A DNA stretch of 64,000 bases from Yersinia ruckeri ATCC 29473 (GCF_000754815.1 NZ_KN150747.1:219647-283646); one strand, 5' to 3'. Counted from the first letter of the stretch, positions 26,906 to 37,884 are shown. Notes: generated by a model from the letters alone, not told the origin. Program-made: numbers and translations.

Positions 26906-28222
26906 CTAAATTACCATTGCCAATAACAGGCAGCCGATCAGTCCACATAGCGAAATAATGGTTTCCAACACTGACCAGGATTTAACGGTTTCCATAATGG
27001 TCAGGTTGAAATACTCCTTGAACAACCAAAAGCCAGGATCGTTCACGTGAGAGAAAATCACGCTACCGGAACCGACGGCGATCACCATTAATTCAGGGCT
27101 GACACCGGTAGTGGCAATTAGCGGTGCCACAATACCGCCCGCAGTAATCGCCGCCACTGTGGCCGAGCCAAGCGCAATACGCAGCAAGGCGGCAATCGAC
27201 CACGCCATCAGAATCGGTGAAACGCCACTACCATTCATTATCCCAGCAATATATTGTTCAATACCGCTATCGACCAACACCTGCTTGAAGGCACCGCCAC
27301 CACCGATAACCAAGAGCATCATGGCGATAATCTTGATGGAATCCGTCACGGTCTCCATCACTGACTCCATTGAACGCCCACGGTTAAGACCAAAGGTGAA
27401 AATGGCAATTAACACGGCGATCAAGGTAGCGATAACCGGATCGCCGAAGAATTCAGCGAAAGCCAGCATCGGGTGGCCTTTCGGCAGAATCATTTCGGCC
27501 ACCGCCCGCAGCGCCATCAGAATAACCGGCACCAATGCCGTGCTGACGCTAACGCCAAAACTTGGCATCTCTGCATCGGTAAAGGTTTTTGGGTTATACA
27601 AACCCTCAGGAACCGGTTTATCAATCCCTTTCAGGAACCGCGCATAAACCGGCCCCGCCAGAATGACGGTAGGAATGGCCAGCAAAGTCCCGTACAACAG
27701 CGTCTTGCCCATATCCGCATGGAAAATAGTCGCAATGGCCGTAGGACCAGGATGCGGCGGCAAAAAACCGTGAGTCACCGACAACGCAGCAGCCATCGGT
27801 ACCCCAACATACAGCAAGGGAATGCGAGCAGAAGCCGCGATACTGAAGACCAGCGGGAGTAACAGCACGAAACCGACTTCATAAAAGAGAGCAAAACCCA
27901 CAGTAAAACCGGTCAATAGCACCGCCCACTGAATATGTTTTTTGCCGAACTTATCGATCAACGTCGTAGCTATGCGTTGAGCGCCACCACAATCCGCCAA
28001 CAGTTTGCCCAGCATGGCACCAAAGCCCATAATCAAAGCCAAACTACCCAGCGTACCCCCCACCCCAGCTTTAATAGACCCCACCACTTTATCGATCGGC
28101 ATTCCCTGCATAATACCGACCGCCAGCGCGACCAATATCAGCGAAATAAAGCCGTTCAGTTTGAAGCGGATCATCAGTAACAGCAGCATGGCAACGCCAA
28201 CCGCGACAATGACTAATGGCAT
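26906..28222 (-). CDS. gntT: High-affinity gluconate permease GntT
   Basis: 438 residues, the same length as E. coli GntT and closer to it than to GntU by the segments KVVGSIKAGVGGTLGSLAL, LLADCGGAQRIATTLI and IFSHVNDPGFWLFKEYFNLT. About 12-14 membrane segments; a gluconate:H+ symporter of the inner membrane. Upstream lie three ERIC units and then the GntR/CRP control region, which is nearer to gntK, about 530 bases from this start. Confidence 0.94.
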   Translation of the reverse strand: MPLVIVAVGVAMLLLLMIRFKLNGFISLILVALAVGIMQGMPIDKVVGSIKAGVGGTLGSLALIMGFGAMLGKLLADCGGAQRIATTLIDKFGKKHIQWAVLLTGFTVGFALFYEVGFVLLLPLVFSIAASARIPLLYVGVPMAAALSVTHGFLPPHPGPTAIATIFHADMGKTLLYGTLLAIPTVILAGPVYARFLKGIDKPVPEGLYNPKTFTDAEMPSFGVSVSTALVPVILMALRAVAEMILPKGHPMLAFAEFFGDPVIATLIAVLIAIFTFGLNRGRSMESVMETVTDSIKIIAMMLLVIGGGGAFKQVLVDSGIEQYIAGIMNGSGVSPILMAWSIAALLRIALGSATVAAITAGGIVAPLIATTGVSPELMVIAVGSGSVIFSHVNDPGFWLFKEYFNLTIMETVKSWSVLETIISLCGLIGCLLLAMVI

Positions 28223-28267
28223 AGCATTTCTCCAATATATTTATCGCTTTTAGTTATAATTTATATA

Positions 28268-28391
28268 CCCTGCATCTTTCCCGCCGCAGCTGTGTTGGCT
28301 GCTTTTGCTCACCCCAGTCACTTAGTGGACTAAGCTCCTGGGAATTCGCGCCATTGCCGCCTTGCTGCAACGCGAAATCTATTGGGTATTG
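28268..28391 (-). repeat. ERIC repeat, unit 1
   Basis: The complement contains the ERIC hallmark AGGAGCTTAG...CTAAGTGACTGGGGTGAGC and GCAGCCAACACAGCTGC. The unit is 124 bp, near the 127 bp of full ERIC/IRU elements. Confidence 0.9.
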
Positions 28392-28515
28392 CCCTGCATC
28401 TTTCCCGCCGCAGCTGTGTTGGCTGCTTTTGCTCACCCCAGTCACTTAGTGGACTAAGCTCCTGGGGATCCGCGCCATTGCTGCCTTGCTGCAACGCGAA
28501 ATCTATTGGGTATTG
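28392..28515 (-). repeat. ERIC repeat, unit 2
   Basis: Direct tandem copy of unit 1 with very few changes (GGGGATCC instead of GGGAATTC in the middle). Confidence 0.9.
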
Positions 28516-28627
28516 CCCTGCATCTTTCCCGCCGCAGCTGTGTTGGCTGCTTTTGCTCACCCCAGTCACTTAGTGGACTAAGCTCCTGGGGATCCGCGCC
28601 ATTGCCGCCTTGCTGCAACGCGAAATT
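28516..28627 (-). repeat. ERIC repeat, unit 3 (slightly shorter)
   Basis: Third tandem copy, diverging after CAACGCGAAAT near 28627. Practically identical to unit 2, which suggests a recent duplication. Confidence 0.88.
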
Positions 28628-28753
28628 GGCTGGATATAGTGCTGATCCAGCACAGGCTACGGGACCCGCAGCATGGTTTTATTATTACGCTCAGACATGA
28701 GTGCAGGCTGGCGTGATGGCGCGATTGAGTACAAAAATTGATGTTCTTCCCTT

Positions 28754-28769
28754 TGTGATAACCGTCACA
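28754..28769. promoter_or_regulatory. CRP site of gntK
   Basis: TGTGATAACCGTCACA is a perfect TGTGA-N6-TCACA site, 97 bases before the gntK start and next to the GntR operator. Confidence 0.85.
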
Positions 28770-28777
28770 TCTCCATT

Positions 28778-28805
28778 TGTTACCGGTATCATGATACCGG
28801 TAACA
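28778..28805. promoter_or_regulatory. GntR operator, 28-bp perfect palindrome
   Basis: A perfect inverted repeat with arms TGTTACCGGTATCA and centre CATG, holding two overlapping GntR-like half sites (TTACCGGTA). It lies immediately upstream of gntK and just after the CRP site. Confidence 0.8.
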
Positions 28806-28865
28806 TGATAAAATACGGAACCGTCGAACAGGGTAAATTCCCATTCTGAGATAGAGATCAAACTT

Positions 28866-29378
28866 ATGGCAGGACAGAGCATCATTGTGATGGGCGTATC
28901 GGGCAGCGGTAAAACGACGGTTGGTGAAGCCGTTGCTCGTGAAATTCACGCCAAGTTTATTGACGGTGATGATTTGCATCCTCGGGCCAATATCCAAAAA
29001 ATGGCCAGCGGGCATCCTCTGAATGATGAAGATCGCATGCCATGGCTGGAACGTTTGAATGACGTGGCCTTCAGTCTGAACCACAAAAATGAAACTGGGA
29101 TTATTGTCTGTTCTGCGCTCAAGCGTCGTTACCGCGATCGTTTACGCGCAGGCAATGAAGAGATGGTTTTTCTGTATCTGAAAGGGAGTTTTGACGTGAT
29201 CATGCAGCGTTTAAAAGCTCGTGCCGGCCATTTTATGCCGACAGAATTACTGAAAAGCCAGTTTGAAGCGCTGGAAGAACCACCGGTAGACGAGAAAGGT
29301 GTCATTTTCGTGGATATCGATGCCGATATTGATGAAGTGGTACGACGCTGCGTTGCAGCACTGGATAAAACGGAGTGA
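28866..29378 (+). CDS. gntK: Gluconokinase GntK
   Basis: 170 residues. P-loop GVSGSGKTT at 10-18, FIDGDDLHPRANIQKM (gluconate site), and the lid/base segments CSALKRRYRDRLR and ARAGHFMPTELLKSQF. It phosphorylates gluconate to 6-phosphogluconate, feeding the Entner-Doudoroff and pentose phosphate pathways. A GAGAT ribosome site precedes the ATG. The gene faces away from gntT, and the shared control region lets GntR and CRP regulate both. Confidence 0.95.
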   Translation: MAGQSIIVMGVSGSGKTTVGEAVAREIHAKFIDGDDLHPRANIQKMASGHPLNDEDRMPWLERLNDVAFSLNHKNETGIIVCSALKRRYRDRLRAGNEEMVFLYLKGSFDVIMQRLKARAGHFMPTELLKSQFEALEEPPVDEKGVIFVDIDADIDEVVRRCVAALDKTE

Positions 29379-29409
29379 GTGTCGCACCAAGTGCCAATAC
29401 TGACCCTTC

Positions 29410-29479
29410 AGACTGCTGACAAACCTCGATCCAGCGATCTGCCGGTTTCACCGCGGCGAGCACTTTGTTATTAACCTCA
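29410..29479. repeat. 71-bp dispersed repeat, copy 2
   Basis: Second copy of 26802-26872 with a few substitutions and a one-base gap, again between convergent genes (gntK and yhgN). Directly followed by AAGGGCC-AATACC-GGCCCTTTT (29479-29499), which looks like the gntK terminator. Confidence 0.75.
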
Positions 29480-29529
29480 AGGGCCAATACCGGCCCTTTT
29501 GCATTATTTTTCGCTTTTTGGCTGAACAA

Positions 29530-30123
29530 TCACGCCATGAGATAAGCTCTGACGCCGTCCAAAAACATCTGCGTAGAAAGCATCACCAAAATCAATCCCA
29601 TTAGACGCTCTAACGCGCTAACACCTTTATCTCCCAACAACCGTAAGAACAAGCCTGACATTAGCAGGATCACCGCAGACAAACCCCAGGCAATCAGCAA
29701 CGCCAGCACCAAATGGCTCATGCGGTTCGGGTATTGATGAGAAAGTAGCATCAGCGTAGCCAAAATTGATGGGCCAGCCATCAGTGGGATTGCCAGTGGC
29801 ACCAGGAAAGGTTCCTCGCCAGCAGAAAGGCCGGTGGAGTTACCTTCATGGGATGGAAAAATCATCTTAATCGCGATCAGGAACAGGATGATACCGCCGG
29901 AAATAGACACAGTTTCGGTGCGCAAATTCAGAAACTCTAGAATCTTCTCCCCAGCAAAAAGGAAAATAAGCATTAATATTAAAGAGATAAGTAACTCTCT
30001 AATCAATACGACCCGTCGCCTTTTCGGTTCCAGGTGCTTGAGAACCGACATAAAGATAGGCAGGTTGCCTAAGGGATCCATAATCAAAAACAGCAACACG
30101 GTTGCTGCAATCATTTCTGTCAT
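29530..30123 (-). CDS. yhgN: MarC-family inner membrane protein YhgN
   Basis: 197 residues from ATG 30123 (GAGG at good spacing; 18 more bases are open upstream). Six predicted membrane helices; IMDPLGNLPIFMSVLKHLEP at the start and GGIILFLIAIKMIFP match E. coli YhgN (same length). The MarC family is of uncertain function. It is transcribed away from asd. Confidence 0.9.
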   Translation of the reverse strand: MTEMIAATVLLFLIMDPLGNLPIFMSVLKHLEPKRRRVVLIRELLISLILMLIFLFAGEKILEFLNLRTETVSISGGIILFLIAIKMIFPSHEGNSTGLSAGEEPFLVPLAIPLMAGPSILATLMLLSHQYPNRMSHLVLALLIAWGLSAVILLMSGLFLRLLGDKGVSALERLMGLILVMLSTQMFLDGVRAYLMA

Positions 30124-30357
30124 TGTGACCTCAACGAACAAAGAAACTCTGGTATATCAAACCAGATAAGCTCAGACATTAGGAGGATTACTGGGAATTC
30201 CTCCGGTATCGAATAAATTAACTTGCCACTTTTTACATATTTTGTAAGGTGGTATCAGGTCTTTCTTAGTTAGTCTGCCATGCCTTGCGGGCGTGCAGCG
30301 CCACAAGACAGGCATCCCTTAATCGGTTGTCACCTCTTCCAAGGCAGGACAGTAAAC

Positions 30358-31464
30358 ATGAAAAACGTTGGTTTTATCGGCTGGCGCGGTATGGTCGGCT
30401 CGGTGCTCATGCAGCGCATGATCGAAGAACGCGATTTTGACGGCATCCGCCCGGTCTTTTTCTCTACCTCCCAGCACGGCCAGGCAGCACCGAGCTTTAG
30501 TGGTCAGCAAGGTACTTTGCAAGACGCCTATGATATTGATGCGCTTAACGCGTTGGATATTATCATTAGTTGTCAGGGTGGCGATTATACCAACGAAATA
30601 TATCCTAAGCTGCGTGAAAGCGGTTGGCAGGGATACTGGATCGATGCAGCTTCTTCTCTGCGTATGAAGGATGATGCCATTATTATCCTCGACCCAGTGA
30701 ACAGCCAAGTGATTCAGCAGGGGCTGAATAACGGCATTAAAACTTTCGTCGGTGGTAACTGCACCGTTAGCCTGATGCTGATGTCGTTGGGCGGTCTGTT
30801 TGCCAATAATTTGGTCGAGTGGGCATCGGTGGCGACCTATCAGGCAGCGTCAGGCGGTGGCGCACGTCATATGCGTGAGTTACTGACCCAAATGGGCATG
30901 CTGCATGCCGGTGTCGCGAAAGAGCTACAAGATCCGGCCTCGGCGATTCTGGAAATCGAGCGCAAAGTTACGACCGCCACTCGCAGTGGCACCTTGCCGA
31001 CCGATAATTTTGGCGTGCCATTGGCGGGTAGCTTGATTCCATGGATTGATAAAGCGTTGGATAACGGCCAAAGCCGTGAAGAGTGGAAAGGTCAGGCAGA
31101 AACTAACAAAATTCTGAACACGGGTAGCATCATTCCGGTGGATGGTTTGTGCGTACGCGTTGGTGCGCTACGCTGCCATAGCCAGGCGTTTACTCTGAAA
31201 CTGAAAAAAGACATTCCGTTACCGGAAATTGAACAATTATTGGCAACGCATAATGATTGGGTTCGGGTGATTCCAAACGATCGTGAATTGACTATGCGAG
31301 AGCTGACACCTGCTGCCGTGACCGGTACGCTTAATACGCCGGTAGGGCGGTTGCGTAAGCTGAATATGGGGCCGGAATATCTGTCCGCCTTTACCGTTGG
31401 CGACCAGTTATTATGGGGTGCAGCAGAACCGCTGCGTCGGATGCTGCGCATTCTACTGAAATAG
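30358..31464 (+). CDS. asd: Aspartate-semialdehyde dehydrogenase Asd
   Basis: 368 residues from ATG 30358 (open frame extends upstream to 30280, but the family start is [17 protein letters not shown]). NADP-binding motif GWRGMVGS, catalytic cysteine in [11 protein letters not shown], and substrate residues in [11 protein letters not shown]. It reduces aspartyl phosphate to aspartate semialdehyde, the branch point to lysine, diaminopimelate, methionine and threonine. It has its own promoter region of about 230 bases shared with divergent yhgN; no lysine riboswitch was recognised there. Confidence 0.95.
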   Translation: MKNVGFIGWRGMVGSVLMQRMIEERDFDGIRPVFFSTSQHGQAAPSFSGQQGTLQDAYDIDALNALDIIISCQGGDYTNEIYPKLRESGWQGYWIDAASSLRMKDDAIIILDPVNSQVIQQGLNNGIKTFVGGNCTVSLMLMSLGGLFANNLVEWASVATYQAASGGGARHMRELLTQMGMLHAGVAKELQDPASAILEIERKVTTATRSGTLPTDNFGVPLAGSLIPWIDKALDNGQSREEWKGQAETNKILNTGSIIPVDGLCVRVGALRCHSQAFTLKLKKDIPLPEIEQLLATHNDWVRVIPNDRELTMRELTPAAVTGTLNTPVGRLRKLNMGPEYLSAFTVGDQLLWGAAEPLRRMLRILLK

Positions 31465-31542
31465 TGGCTGATGGCCTGGTGCCGTTCGCTCAGAATGATG
31501 AGAGGTTGTCGTGTAGCGGCAACCTGTTTTTATACGTTGAAA

Positions 31543-33240
31543 TCAGTGTTCCTCCGCGGTATTAAATGGCACTTTAATCGTAATGCGGGTGAATTTCTCC
31601 GCCTCACAGTTAACGGTGACGCCGTATTGATCGCCGTAGCGCACTTTGATACGCCTATCGACCAAATTCATGCCTAAACCATCGCCCCCCAGTTTTGGCT
31701 GATACAAACCGGCATTGTCCTCGACATCCAGTGTCAAAATATCGTCCTGCAACTTCCCGCGCAGCGTGATTTGTCCATTGTTGAACATCTGTGAAATCCC
31801 GTGCTTGATGGCGTTTTCTACTATGGGTTGTAGAGAAAATGCAGGTAAACGAGCCTCCAGAACGTGATCCGGCAAGTGGATGTTCACGCTTAAACGATCG
31901 GCAAAACGGGCCTTTTCGATTTCCAGATAGGCATTTACATGCTCGATTTCATCACTGAGAGTGACAATATCGTGGCTGCGCTTCAGGTTTTTACGAAAGA
32001 AAGTGGAGAGAGAAAGCACCAGCTTCCGGGCATGATTTGGGTCACGGCGGATCACGACTGATAAGGTATTGAGGGCATTAAACAGAAAGTGAGGATTAAC
32101 CTGTGCATGGAGCAGTTTGATTTCTGACTGCGCTAATAGTTGTTTTTGGTGCTCAAATTTGCCGGCCAGAATCTGTGCTGATAACAGGTGGGCAATACCT
32201 TCACCCAAGGTTCGGTTGATACTGGAAAATAGCTTGGTTTTCGGTTCATACAGCTTGATCGTGCCAATGACCCGATGTTCTTCACCCCGCAGTGGGATCA
32301 CCAACGTCGAACCCAGTTTACACGTCGGTGAAATGGAACAGGTATAGGCCACCGCATTGCCGTCGGCATAAACTACCTGATTCATCTCAATGGCTCTATG
32401 AGTGTGGTTTGAGGTAATGGCAGAGCCGACAATGTGGTGATCTGATCCGGTACCGATAAAGGCCAGCAATTTCTCCCGGTCGGTAATGGCAACCGCGCCG
32501 ACGCCCAGTTCTTCATAGAGAATGCGAGCGACCCGCATACTGTTTTGCTGATCAAAACCGTGGCGCAATAAACCCTCGGATCGGGCCGCAATCTGCAAAG
32601 CTTTGGCCGAGAACGCCGTGGTGTATTTTTCAAATATCGCCCGCCGGTCTAATAAGATACGCATAAACATAGCTGCACCAATGGTATTTGTGATCATCAT
32701 TGGCAGGGCAATATTCTCTACCAATTCTAGCGCTTCGGAAAATGGGCGTGAAACTGCCAGAATGATCGCCATTTGCAAGACTTCGGCCGCCAGAGTGACG
32801 CCTGCAATCACCAGTGGTTGAAATAATAGATCCAGCCGATTTTTGCGGATCAAATAATTATGCAGAAAACCGCCAATCAATCCTTCGGCTACGGTGGACA
32901 GCATACAAGCGGTAGCAGTCATTCCTCCCATCGAATATCGATGCAACCCGCCGGTTAAGCCCACCAGAAATCCAACCGATGGCCCACCCAATACACCACC
33001 TAATACTGCACCAATAGCGCGAGTATTGGCGATTGAATCGTCAATATGCAGGCCGAAATAAGTCCCCATGATACAAAACATGGAAAAAGTGAGGTAACAA
33101 ACCAACTTGTGTGGCAAGCGGATTGTTACCTGCATCAAAGGGATAAATAGCGGTGTTTTACTGAGTAGATATGCGATGACCAGATAAACGCACATTTGTT
33201 GTAGTAATGAAAAGATCAGTTCGACCTGGCTAACGCCCAT
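31543..33240 (-). CDS. btsS: Sensor histidine kinase BtsS (LytS/YehU type)
   Basis: 565 residues. The N-terminal 190 residues form the LytS-type membrane domain (LLSKTPLFIPLMQVTIRLPH, HIDDSIANTRAIGAVLGG, GLTGGLHRYSMGGMTA), essentially as in E. coli BtsS (YehU), the high-affinity pyruvate sensor. A GAF-like cytoplasmic part follows (VAITDREKLLAFIGTG, STLVIPLRGEEHRVIGTIKLYE), then the kinase with QVNPHFLFNALNTLS (phospho-acceptor His) and the ATPase lobe VENAIKHG. It converges with asd. The usual partner btsR (LytTR response regulator) is not next to it here, which is odd for this family. Confidence 0.9.
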   Translation of the reverse strand: MGVSQVELIFSLLQQMCVYLVIAYLLSKTPLFIPLMQVTIRLPHKLVCYLTFSMFCIMGTYFGLHIDDSIANTRAIGAVLGGVLGGPSVGFLVGLTGGLHRYSMGGMTATACMLSTVAEGLIGGFLHNYLIRKNRLDLLFQPLVIAGVTLAAEVLQMAIILAVSRPFSEALELVENIALPMMITNTIGAAMFMRILLDRRAIFEKYTTAFSAKALQIAARSEGLLRHGFDQQNSMRVARILYEELGVGAVAITDREKLLAFIGTGSDHHIVGSAITSNHTHRAIEMNQVVYADGNAVAYTCSISPTCKLGSTLVIPLRGEEHRVIGTIKLYEPKTKLFSSINRTLGEGIAHLLSAQILAGKFEHQKQLLAQSEIKLLHAQVNPHFLFNALNTLSVVIRRDPNHARKLVLSLSTFFRKNLKRSHDIVTLSDEIEHVNAYLEIEKARFADRLSVNIHLPDHVLEARLPAFSLQPIVENAIKHGISQMFNNGQITLRGKLQDDILTLDVEDNAGLYQPKLGGDGLGMNLVDRRIKVRYGDQYGVTVNCEAEKFTRITIKVPFNTAEEH

Positions 33241-33688
33241 GCTGGATTGCCTCCGTTATTCTTGAAGCTATTGTAACCAATCAATAGATAAGAAAACTTT
33301 AACCGGAACAATTAAATATAAAAAAATTGCAGACCGTGATATCTGCTGCTAATGCATGGATTTAGCCAAGAAGATGCCACAACCAGAAGCAAAATAACGG
33401 CATTACCATGATTTTCTCATGAATAAAATTATCATTGATAAGTAACCCTTTTTTTTACGAAGCTTTGACTATGCTTATAGTTTGGGGCGTGCGTTACACG
33501 CAGTGGATCGCGCTTGCGTATGTGGTTTCACCAACGCACATTTTGGAATTTTGGATGGAACAGGCCCCGCCTTTGATCTTGATCATTAATTATCCATTGA
33601 ATGGACTGCATGATAGATAGGTTAATAAATTTAATTTATATGGAAATAATTGCTTATAAATCATGATATTAATAACGGGAATGATGAT
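33241..33688. other. Gap between btsS and glgB
   Basis: About 450 bases with divergent promoters expected for btsS and the glg operon. AT-rich; no gene, repeat or named operator could be supported. A short open frame at 33435-33620 lacks a ribosome site and family features. Confidence 0.45.
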
Positions 33689-35872
33689 ATGTCAGTACTT
33701 CCATCTCTAGATGTAATTGATCAGGTTATTTCTGGCAATTATTCTGATCCTTTCTCCATTCTTGGCATGCATAAAATTGCCGATTGTTTGCAAGTTCGAG
33801 CGCTGTTTCCAGATGCGCAAGAAGTATGGGTGATTGACGGAAAGACCAGTAAAAGAGTGACTCAACTGGATTGTCTTGATCCGCGTGGGTTCTTTGCTTC
33901 CACGATCCCCAGACGCAAAAATCCATTTTTTTATCAGTTAGAAGTAAAATGGTCGGGTAACACCCAAATTGTTGATGATGTGTATCGATTTGGACCATTA
34001 CTACAAGATATAGATAGTTGGCTACTGGCTGAAGGTACCCACTTACGACCTTATGAACGTTTAGGGGCTCATCCAATGTCTCTGGATGGGGTTAATGGTG
34101 TAAGTTTTGCCGTTTGGGCACCTAATGCCAGGCGAGTGTCGGTTGTTGGTGAGTTTAACTTCTGGGATGGCCGACGACACCCGATGCGGCTGCGTAAAGA
34201 AAATGGTGTTTGGGAGTTGTTTTTACCCGCGGTTAGCATTGGACAGTTATATAAATACGAGATTATCGACAGTAATGGCAATATAAGGCTAAAAGCAGAC
34301 CCTTATGCATTTGAAGCTCAGATGCGACCAGAAACTGCCTCACTAGTCAGCCCGTTACCCGATATTGTTGAAAACTCACCAGCCAGACAACGCGCTAATG
34401 CTCTGAATGCACCAATCTCCATTTATGAAGTTCATCTCGGTTCTTGGCGAAGACATACTGAAAACAATCATTGGTTGAGCTACGGCGAATTGGCCGAGCA
34501 GTTAGTGAATTACGTCAAATACATGGGTTTTACCCATATCGAATTACTTCCTATTAGTGAGCATCCATTCGACGGCAGTTGGGGCTATCAGCCTTTGGGA
34601 ATGTATGCGCCTACTCGCCGTTTTGGTACGCCGCAGGATTTCAAACAATTTATCGAGAAAGCCCATCAGGCTGGACTCAACGTCATTCTGGACTGGGTGC
34701 CGGGGCACTTCCCCAGCGATGAATACGGTTTAGCACAATTCGATGGTACGGCGCTGTATGAATATGCCGACCCGCGCGAAGGCTACCATCAGGACTGGAA
34801 TACCCTGATTTATAACTACGGCCGTAATGAAGTGCGTAATTATCTGGCAGGTAATGCTTTTTACTGGCTGGAACGTTTTGGTATTGATGGCCTGCGTATT
34901 GATGCCGTGGCCTCGATGATCTATCGGGATTACAGCCGGGCAGAAGGGGAGTGGGTACCCAATAAATACGGTGGTAGAGATAATCTGGAAGCCATCGAAT
35001 TCCTGCGTTACACCAATCATACTCTTGGTGTTGAGCGGCCAGGTGCGGTGACATTGGCTGAAGAATCAACCGACTATCCTGGCGTGACCTTACCGCCAGA
35101 AATGAATGGTCTGGGCTTCAACTACAAATGGAATATGGGTTGGATGCACGACACGCTTAACTATATGCAGTGCGACCCTGTTCACCGCAAATACCACCAC
35201 AATCTAATGACTTTCGGTATGTTGTACGCTTACACCGAAAACTTTGTGTTACCGATTTCCCATGATGAAGTTGTACACGGTAAACGCTCGATTCTGGATC
35301 GGATGCCCGGTGATGCTTGGCAGAAGTTTGCCAATCTACGTGCCTACTACGCCTTTATGTGGGCGCATCCCGGTAAGAAGTTGCTGTTTATGGGTTGCGA
35401 ATTTGCCCAGGGGCGCGAATGGGATTTTAACCACAGTTTAGACTGGCATCTATTGGACGACGAAGAGGGTTGGCACTGTGGTGTTCAGCGTTTGGTGCGG
35501 GATCTTAACCACTGTTACCAACAAAATGCGCCGCTGTATGAATTGGATTATCAGCACGAAGGTTTTGAATGGCTGGTGGTTGATGACAGTGACAACTCGG
35601 TCTTTGCGTTTTTACGCCGCGATGCTGCCGGGAATGAACTGATTGCGATCAGTAACTTTACGCCAGTGCCGCGTTATGGCTATCGGATTGGTGTTCCTCA
35701 TTCCGGTTGTTATCGGGAAATCTTGAATACAGATTCGATGCATTATTGCGGCAGTAATCAGGGGAATCACGGCGAAATACTCAGTCAGTACATTGGTAGC
35801 CATCACCACGCCCATTCATTGGAATTGACCTTGCCGCCGCTGGCAACCTTGTATCTACTGCGAGAGAGATGA
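33689..35872 (+). CDS. glgB: 1,4-alpha-glucan branching enzyme GlgB
   Basis: 727 residues from ATG 33689 (open frame begins at 33650, but family members start MSxxxxxDVI). N-terminal modules include a CBM48 domain ([21 protein letters not shown]). The GH13 core has the nucleophile in [16 protein letters not shown], the acid Glu in TLAEESTD and the third acid in [10 protein letters not shown]. It makes alpha-1,6 branches in glycogen. First gene of glgBXCAP; the glgX start follows its stop by one base. Confidence 0.95.
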   Translation: MSVLPSLDVIDQVISGNYSDPFSILGMHKIADCLQVRALFPDAQEVWVIDGKTSKRVTQLDCLDPRGFFASTIPRRKNPFFYQLEVKWSGNTQIVDDVYRFGPLLQDIDSWLLAEGTHLRPYERLGAHPMSLDGVNGVSFAVWAPNARRVSVVGEFNFWDGRRHPMRLRKENGVWELFLPAVSIGQLYKYEIIDSNGNIRLKADPYAFEAQMRPETASLVSPLPDIVENSPARQRANALNAPISIYEVHLGSWRRHTENNHWLSYGELAEQLVNYVKYMGFTHIELLPISEHPFDGSWGYQPLGMYAPTRRFGTPQDFKQFIEKAHQAGLNVILDWVPGHFPSDEYGLAQFDGTALYEYADPREGYHQDWNTLIYNYGRNEVRNYLAGNAFYWLERFGIDGLRIDAVASMIYRDYSRAEGEWVPNKYGGRDNLEAIEFLRYTNHTLGVERPGAVTLAEESTDYPGVTLPPEMNGLGFNYKWNMGWMHDTLNYMQCDPVHRKYHHNLMTFGMLYAYTENFVLPISHDEVVHGKRSILDRMPGDAWQKFANLRAYYAFMWAHPGKKLLFMGCEFAQGREWDFNHSLDWHLLDDEEGWHCGVQRLVRDLNHCYQQNAPLYELDYQHEGFEWLVVDDSDNSVFAFLRRDAAGNELIAISNFTPVPRYGYRIGVPHSGCYREILNTDSMHYCGSNQGNHGEILSQYIGSHHHAHSLELTLPPLATLYLLRER

Positions 35873-35873
35873 A

Positions 35874-37874
35874 ATGGCAACTCTACTTGCGGGATCGCCT
35901 ACACCTTTGGGGGCTAATTTTGACGGTAGCGGCATAAATTTTGCCTTTTTTTCCGCTCATGCCGAAGGTGTGGAGCTGTGCCTGTTTGATGCTGAAGGGC
36001 TGGAAATCCGCATCCCGCTTCCTGTGCGCAGCGGCAATATCTGGCATGGTTATCTGCCCGCCGGTAAACCTGGGCAGCGTTACGGTTTCCGCGTTAGCGG
36101 ACCGTTTGAGCCTCGACAGGGACATCGTTTTAACTCACATAAGTTATTGCTCGACCCCCGAGCCAGAGCGGTAGAGGGGCAGTTGTTAGACAGCCCGAGT
36201 CTGGCTGGTGGCCGCGATCAGCCGGATTTGCAGGACAGCGCAGCGGTAATGCCAAAATCAGTGGTCGTGCATGAAGAATATGATTGGCAGCACGATGCTC
36301 CTCCGGCAGTTCCTTGGGGAAATACGGTTATTTACGAAGCCCATGTTCGTGGACTGACCCAGTTGCATCCCGATATTCCGGCTGATCTGCGTGGTACTTA
36401 CGGCGCGCTAGCTCATCCGGTGATGATTGATTACCTGAAAAAGTTGGGTATTACCGCACTGGAGCTGCTGCCAGTTCAGCACCATGTTGATGAACCTCGG
36501 CTGCAAAAAATGGGGTTGGAAAATTACTGGGGCTACAACGTCTTGGCAACTTATGCCATTGAACCGGCTTATGCCTCGCACCGCGTCGGTATTTCACCAC
36601 TCACGGAATTCAGGGATGCGGTGAAGGCTCTGCATCGTGCTGGTATTGAAGTTATTCTGGATGTGGTGTTCAACCACACAGCCGAGCTGGATGTAGAAGG
36701 GCCAACCCTGTCTCTGCGTGGCATTGATAACGCCAGCTACTATTGGTTAAGCCCACAGGGTGACTATGAAAACCCAACCGGATGTGGCAATGCACTCAAG
36801 CTGGATCAGCCTGAAGTGGTTTGCTGGGTAATCGATTGTCTGCGTTATTGGGTTGAAAGCTGCCATGTGGATGGTTTTCGTTTTGATCTGGGAACAACTT
36901 TGGGGCGAACGCCGTCTTTCTCGCCAGAGGCTCCATTCTTCAACGCGTTAAGAGCCGATCCTATTCTAGCCCATTGCAAACTGATCGCAGAGCCTTGGGA
37001 TATCGGCTGGGGCGGTTATCAGGTCGGTAATTTCCCCACTGGTTTTAGCGAATGGAATGACCGGTTCCGCGATGATATCCGTTGTTTCTGGTTGCGGGAT
37101 GATCTTTCGTTGGGGCAGTTTGCCCGGCGCTTTGCCGGATCCAGCGATTTGTTTGAACGCCGTGAACGGCGGCCTTCAGCCAGCATTAATCAAATCACGG
37201 CCCACGATGGTTTTACCCTGCTCGACCTATTGTGCTTTGAGCAAAAGCATAATCAGGCCAACGGCGAGAATAATCGAGATGGTACCGCAAATAACCATAG
37301 CAACAATTTTGGCTGTGAAGGGTTAACGGCAGATGAAGAGGTTTGGCAGCGTCGCCGAGCCTGTCAGCGCGCCTTACTCAGTACATTACTGCTTTCGCAA
37401 GGAACGCCAATGCTGCTGGCTGGCGATGAACATGGACATAGTCAGCAAGGCAACAATAACGCTTATTGTCAAAATAATATCCTCACTTGGCTAGATTGGT
37501 CGCGAGCTGATAGCGCGCTGATAGCTTTTACCTCTGGGCTTATTCACCTGCGGCAAAAAATTCCTGCGTTAACCCAAGACCGTTGGTGGCAGGACAGTGA
37601 TGGCAATGTGCAATGGCTGGATTATCGCGGGCAAGCCATCGACGCGGCCGCTTGGGAGCGGAGAGATCAAAAGTGGCTTCAAATTCGGCTATCTCAACGA
37701 TGGCTGGTGGTGATCAATGCTACTGATCAGCCTTGCGAGATGACTTTACCTGCCGGGGAGTGGCAACTGGCTTTCCCCTTTGAGCCACAAAATATCACTC
37801 AGGCACAGCAGACATATCCATTGATCTGGCATAGCTCAGTATTTTCAGTGTTTGTGTTTGAACAGAAAATTTAA
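35874..37874 (+). CDS. glgX: Glycogen debranching enzyme GlgX
   Basis: 666 residues (E. coli 657). CBM48-like N-terminus, then a GH13 core with catalytic motifs [11 protein letters not shown] (Asp), [10 protein letters not shown] (Glu) and [11 protein letters not shown] (Asp). It removes the short alpha-1,6 stubs left by phosphorylase. ATG at 35874 is one base after the glgB stop, and the end is 11 bases before the glgC start, so translation is coupled. Confidence 0.95.
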   Translation: MATLLAGSPTPLGANFDGSGINFAFFSAHAEGVELCLFDAEGLEIRIPLPVRSGNIWHGYLPAGKPGQRYGFRVSGPFEPRQGHRFNSHKLLLDPRARAVEGQLLDSPSLAGGRDQPDLQDSAAVMPKSVVVHEEYDWQHDAPPAVPWGNTVIYEAHVRGLTQLHPDIPADLRGTYGALAHPVMIDYLKKLGITALELLPVQHHVDEPRLQKMGLENYWGYNVLATYAIEPAYASHRVGISPLTEFRDAVKALHRAGIEVILDVVFNHTAELDVEGPTLSLRGIDNASYYWLSPQGDYENPTGCGNALKLDQPEVVCWVIDCLRYWVESCHVDGFRFDLGTTLGRTPSFSPEAPFFNALRADPILAHCKLIAEPWDIGWGGYQVGNFPTGFSEWNDRFRDDIRCFWLRDDLSLGQFARRFAGSSDLFERRERRPSASINQITAHDGFTLLDLLCFEQKHNQANGENNRDGTANNHSNNFGCEGLTADEEVWQRRRACQRALLSTLLLSQGTPMLLAGDEHGHSQQGNNNAYCQNNILTWLDWSRADSALIAFTSGLIHLRQKIPALTQDRWWQDSDGNVQWLDYRGQAIDAAAWERRDQKWLQIRLSQRWLVVINATDQPCEMTLPAGEWQLAFPFEPQNITQAQQTYPLIWHSSVFSVFVFEQKI

Positions 37875-37884
37875 GGAACTTTCC

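Noticed and set aside
28268-28627. Regular 124-bp spacing looked like a repeat array of CRISPR kind
   Set aside because: Whole units repeat without unique spacers and match ERIC elements.
30142-30357. Possible lysine riboswitch before asd
   Set aside because: No recognisable lysine-riboswitch core; only ordinary hairpins.
33435-33620. Open frame of 61 codons before glgB
   Set aside because: No ribosome site, no family features, unusual composition.
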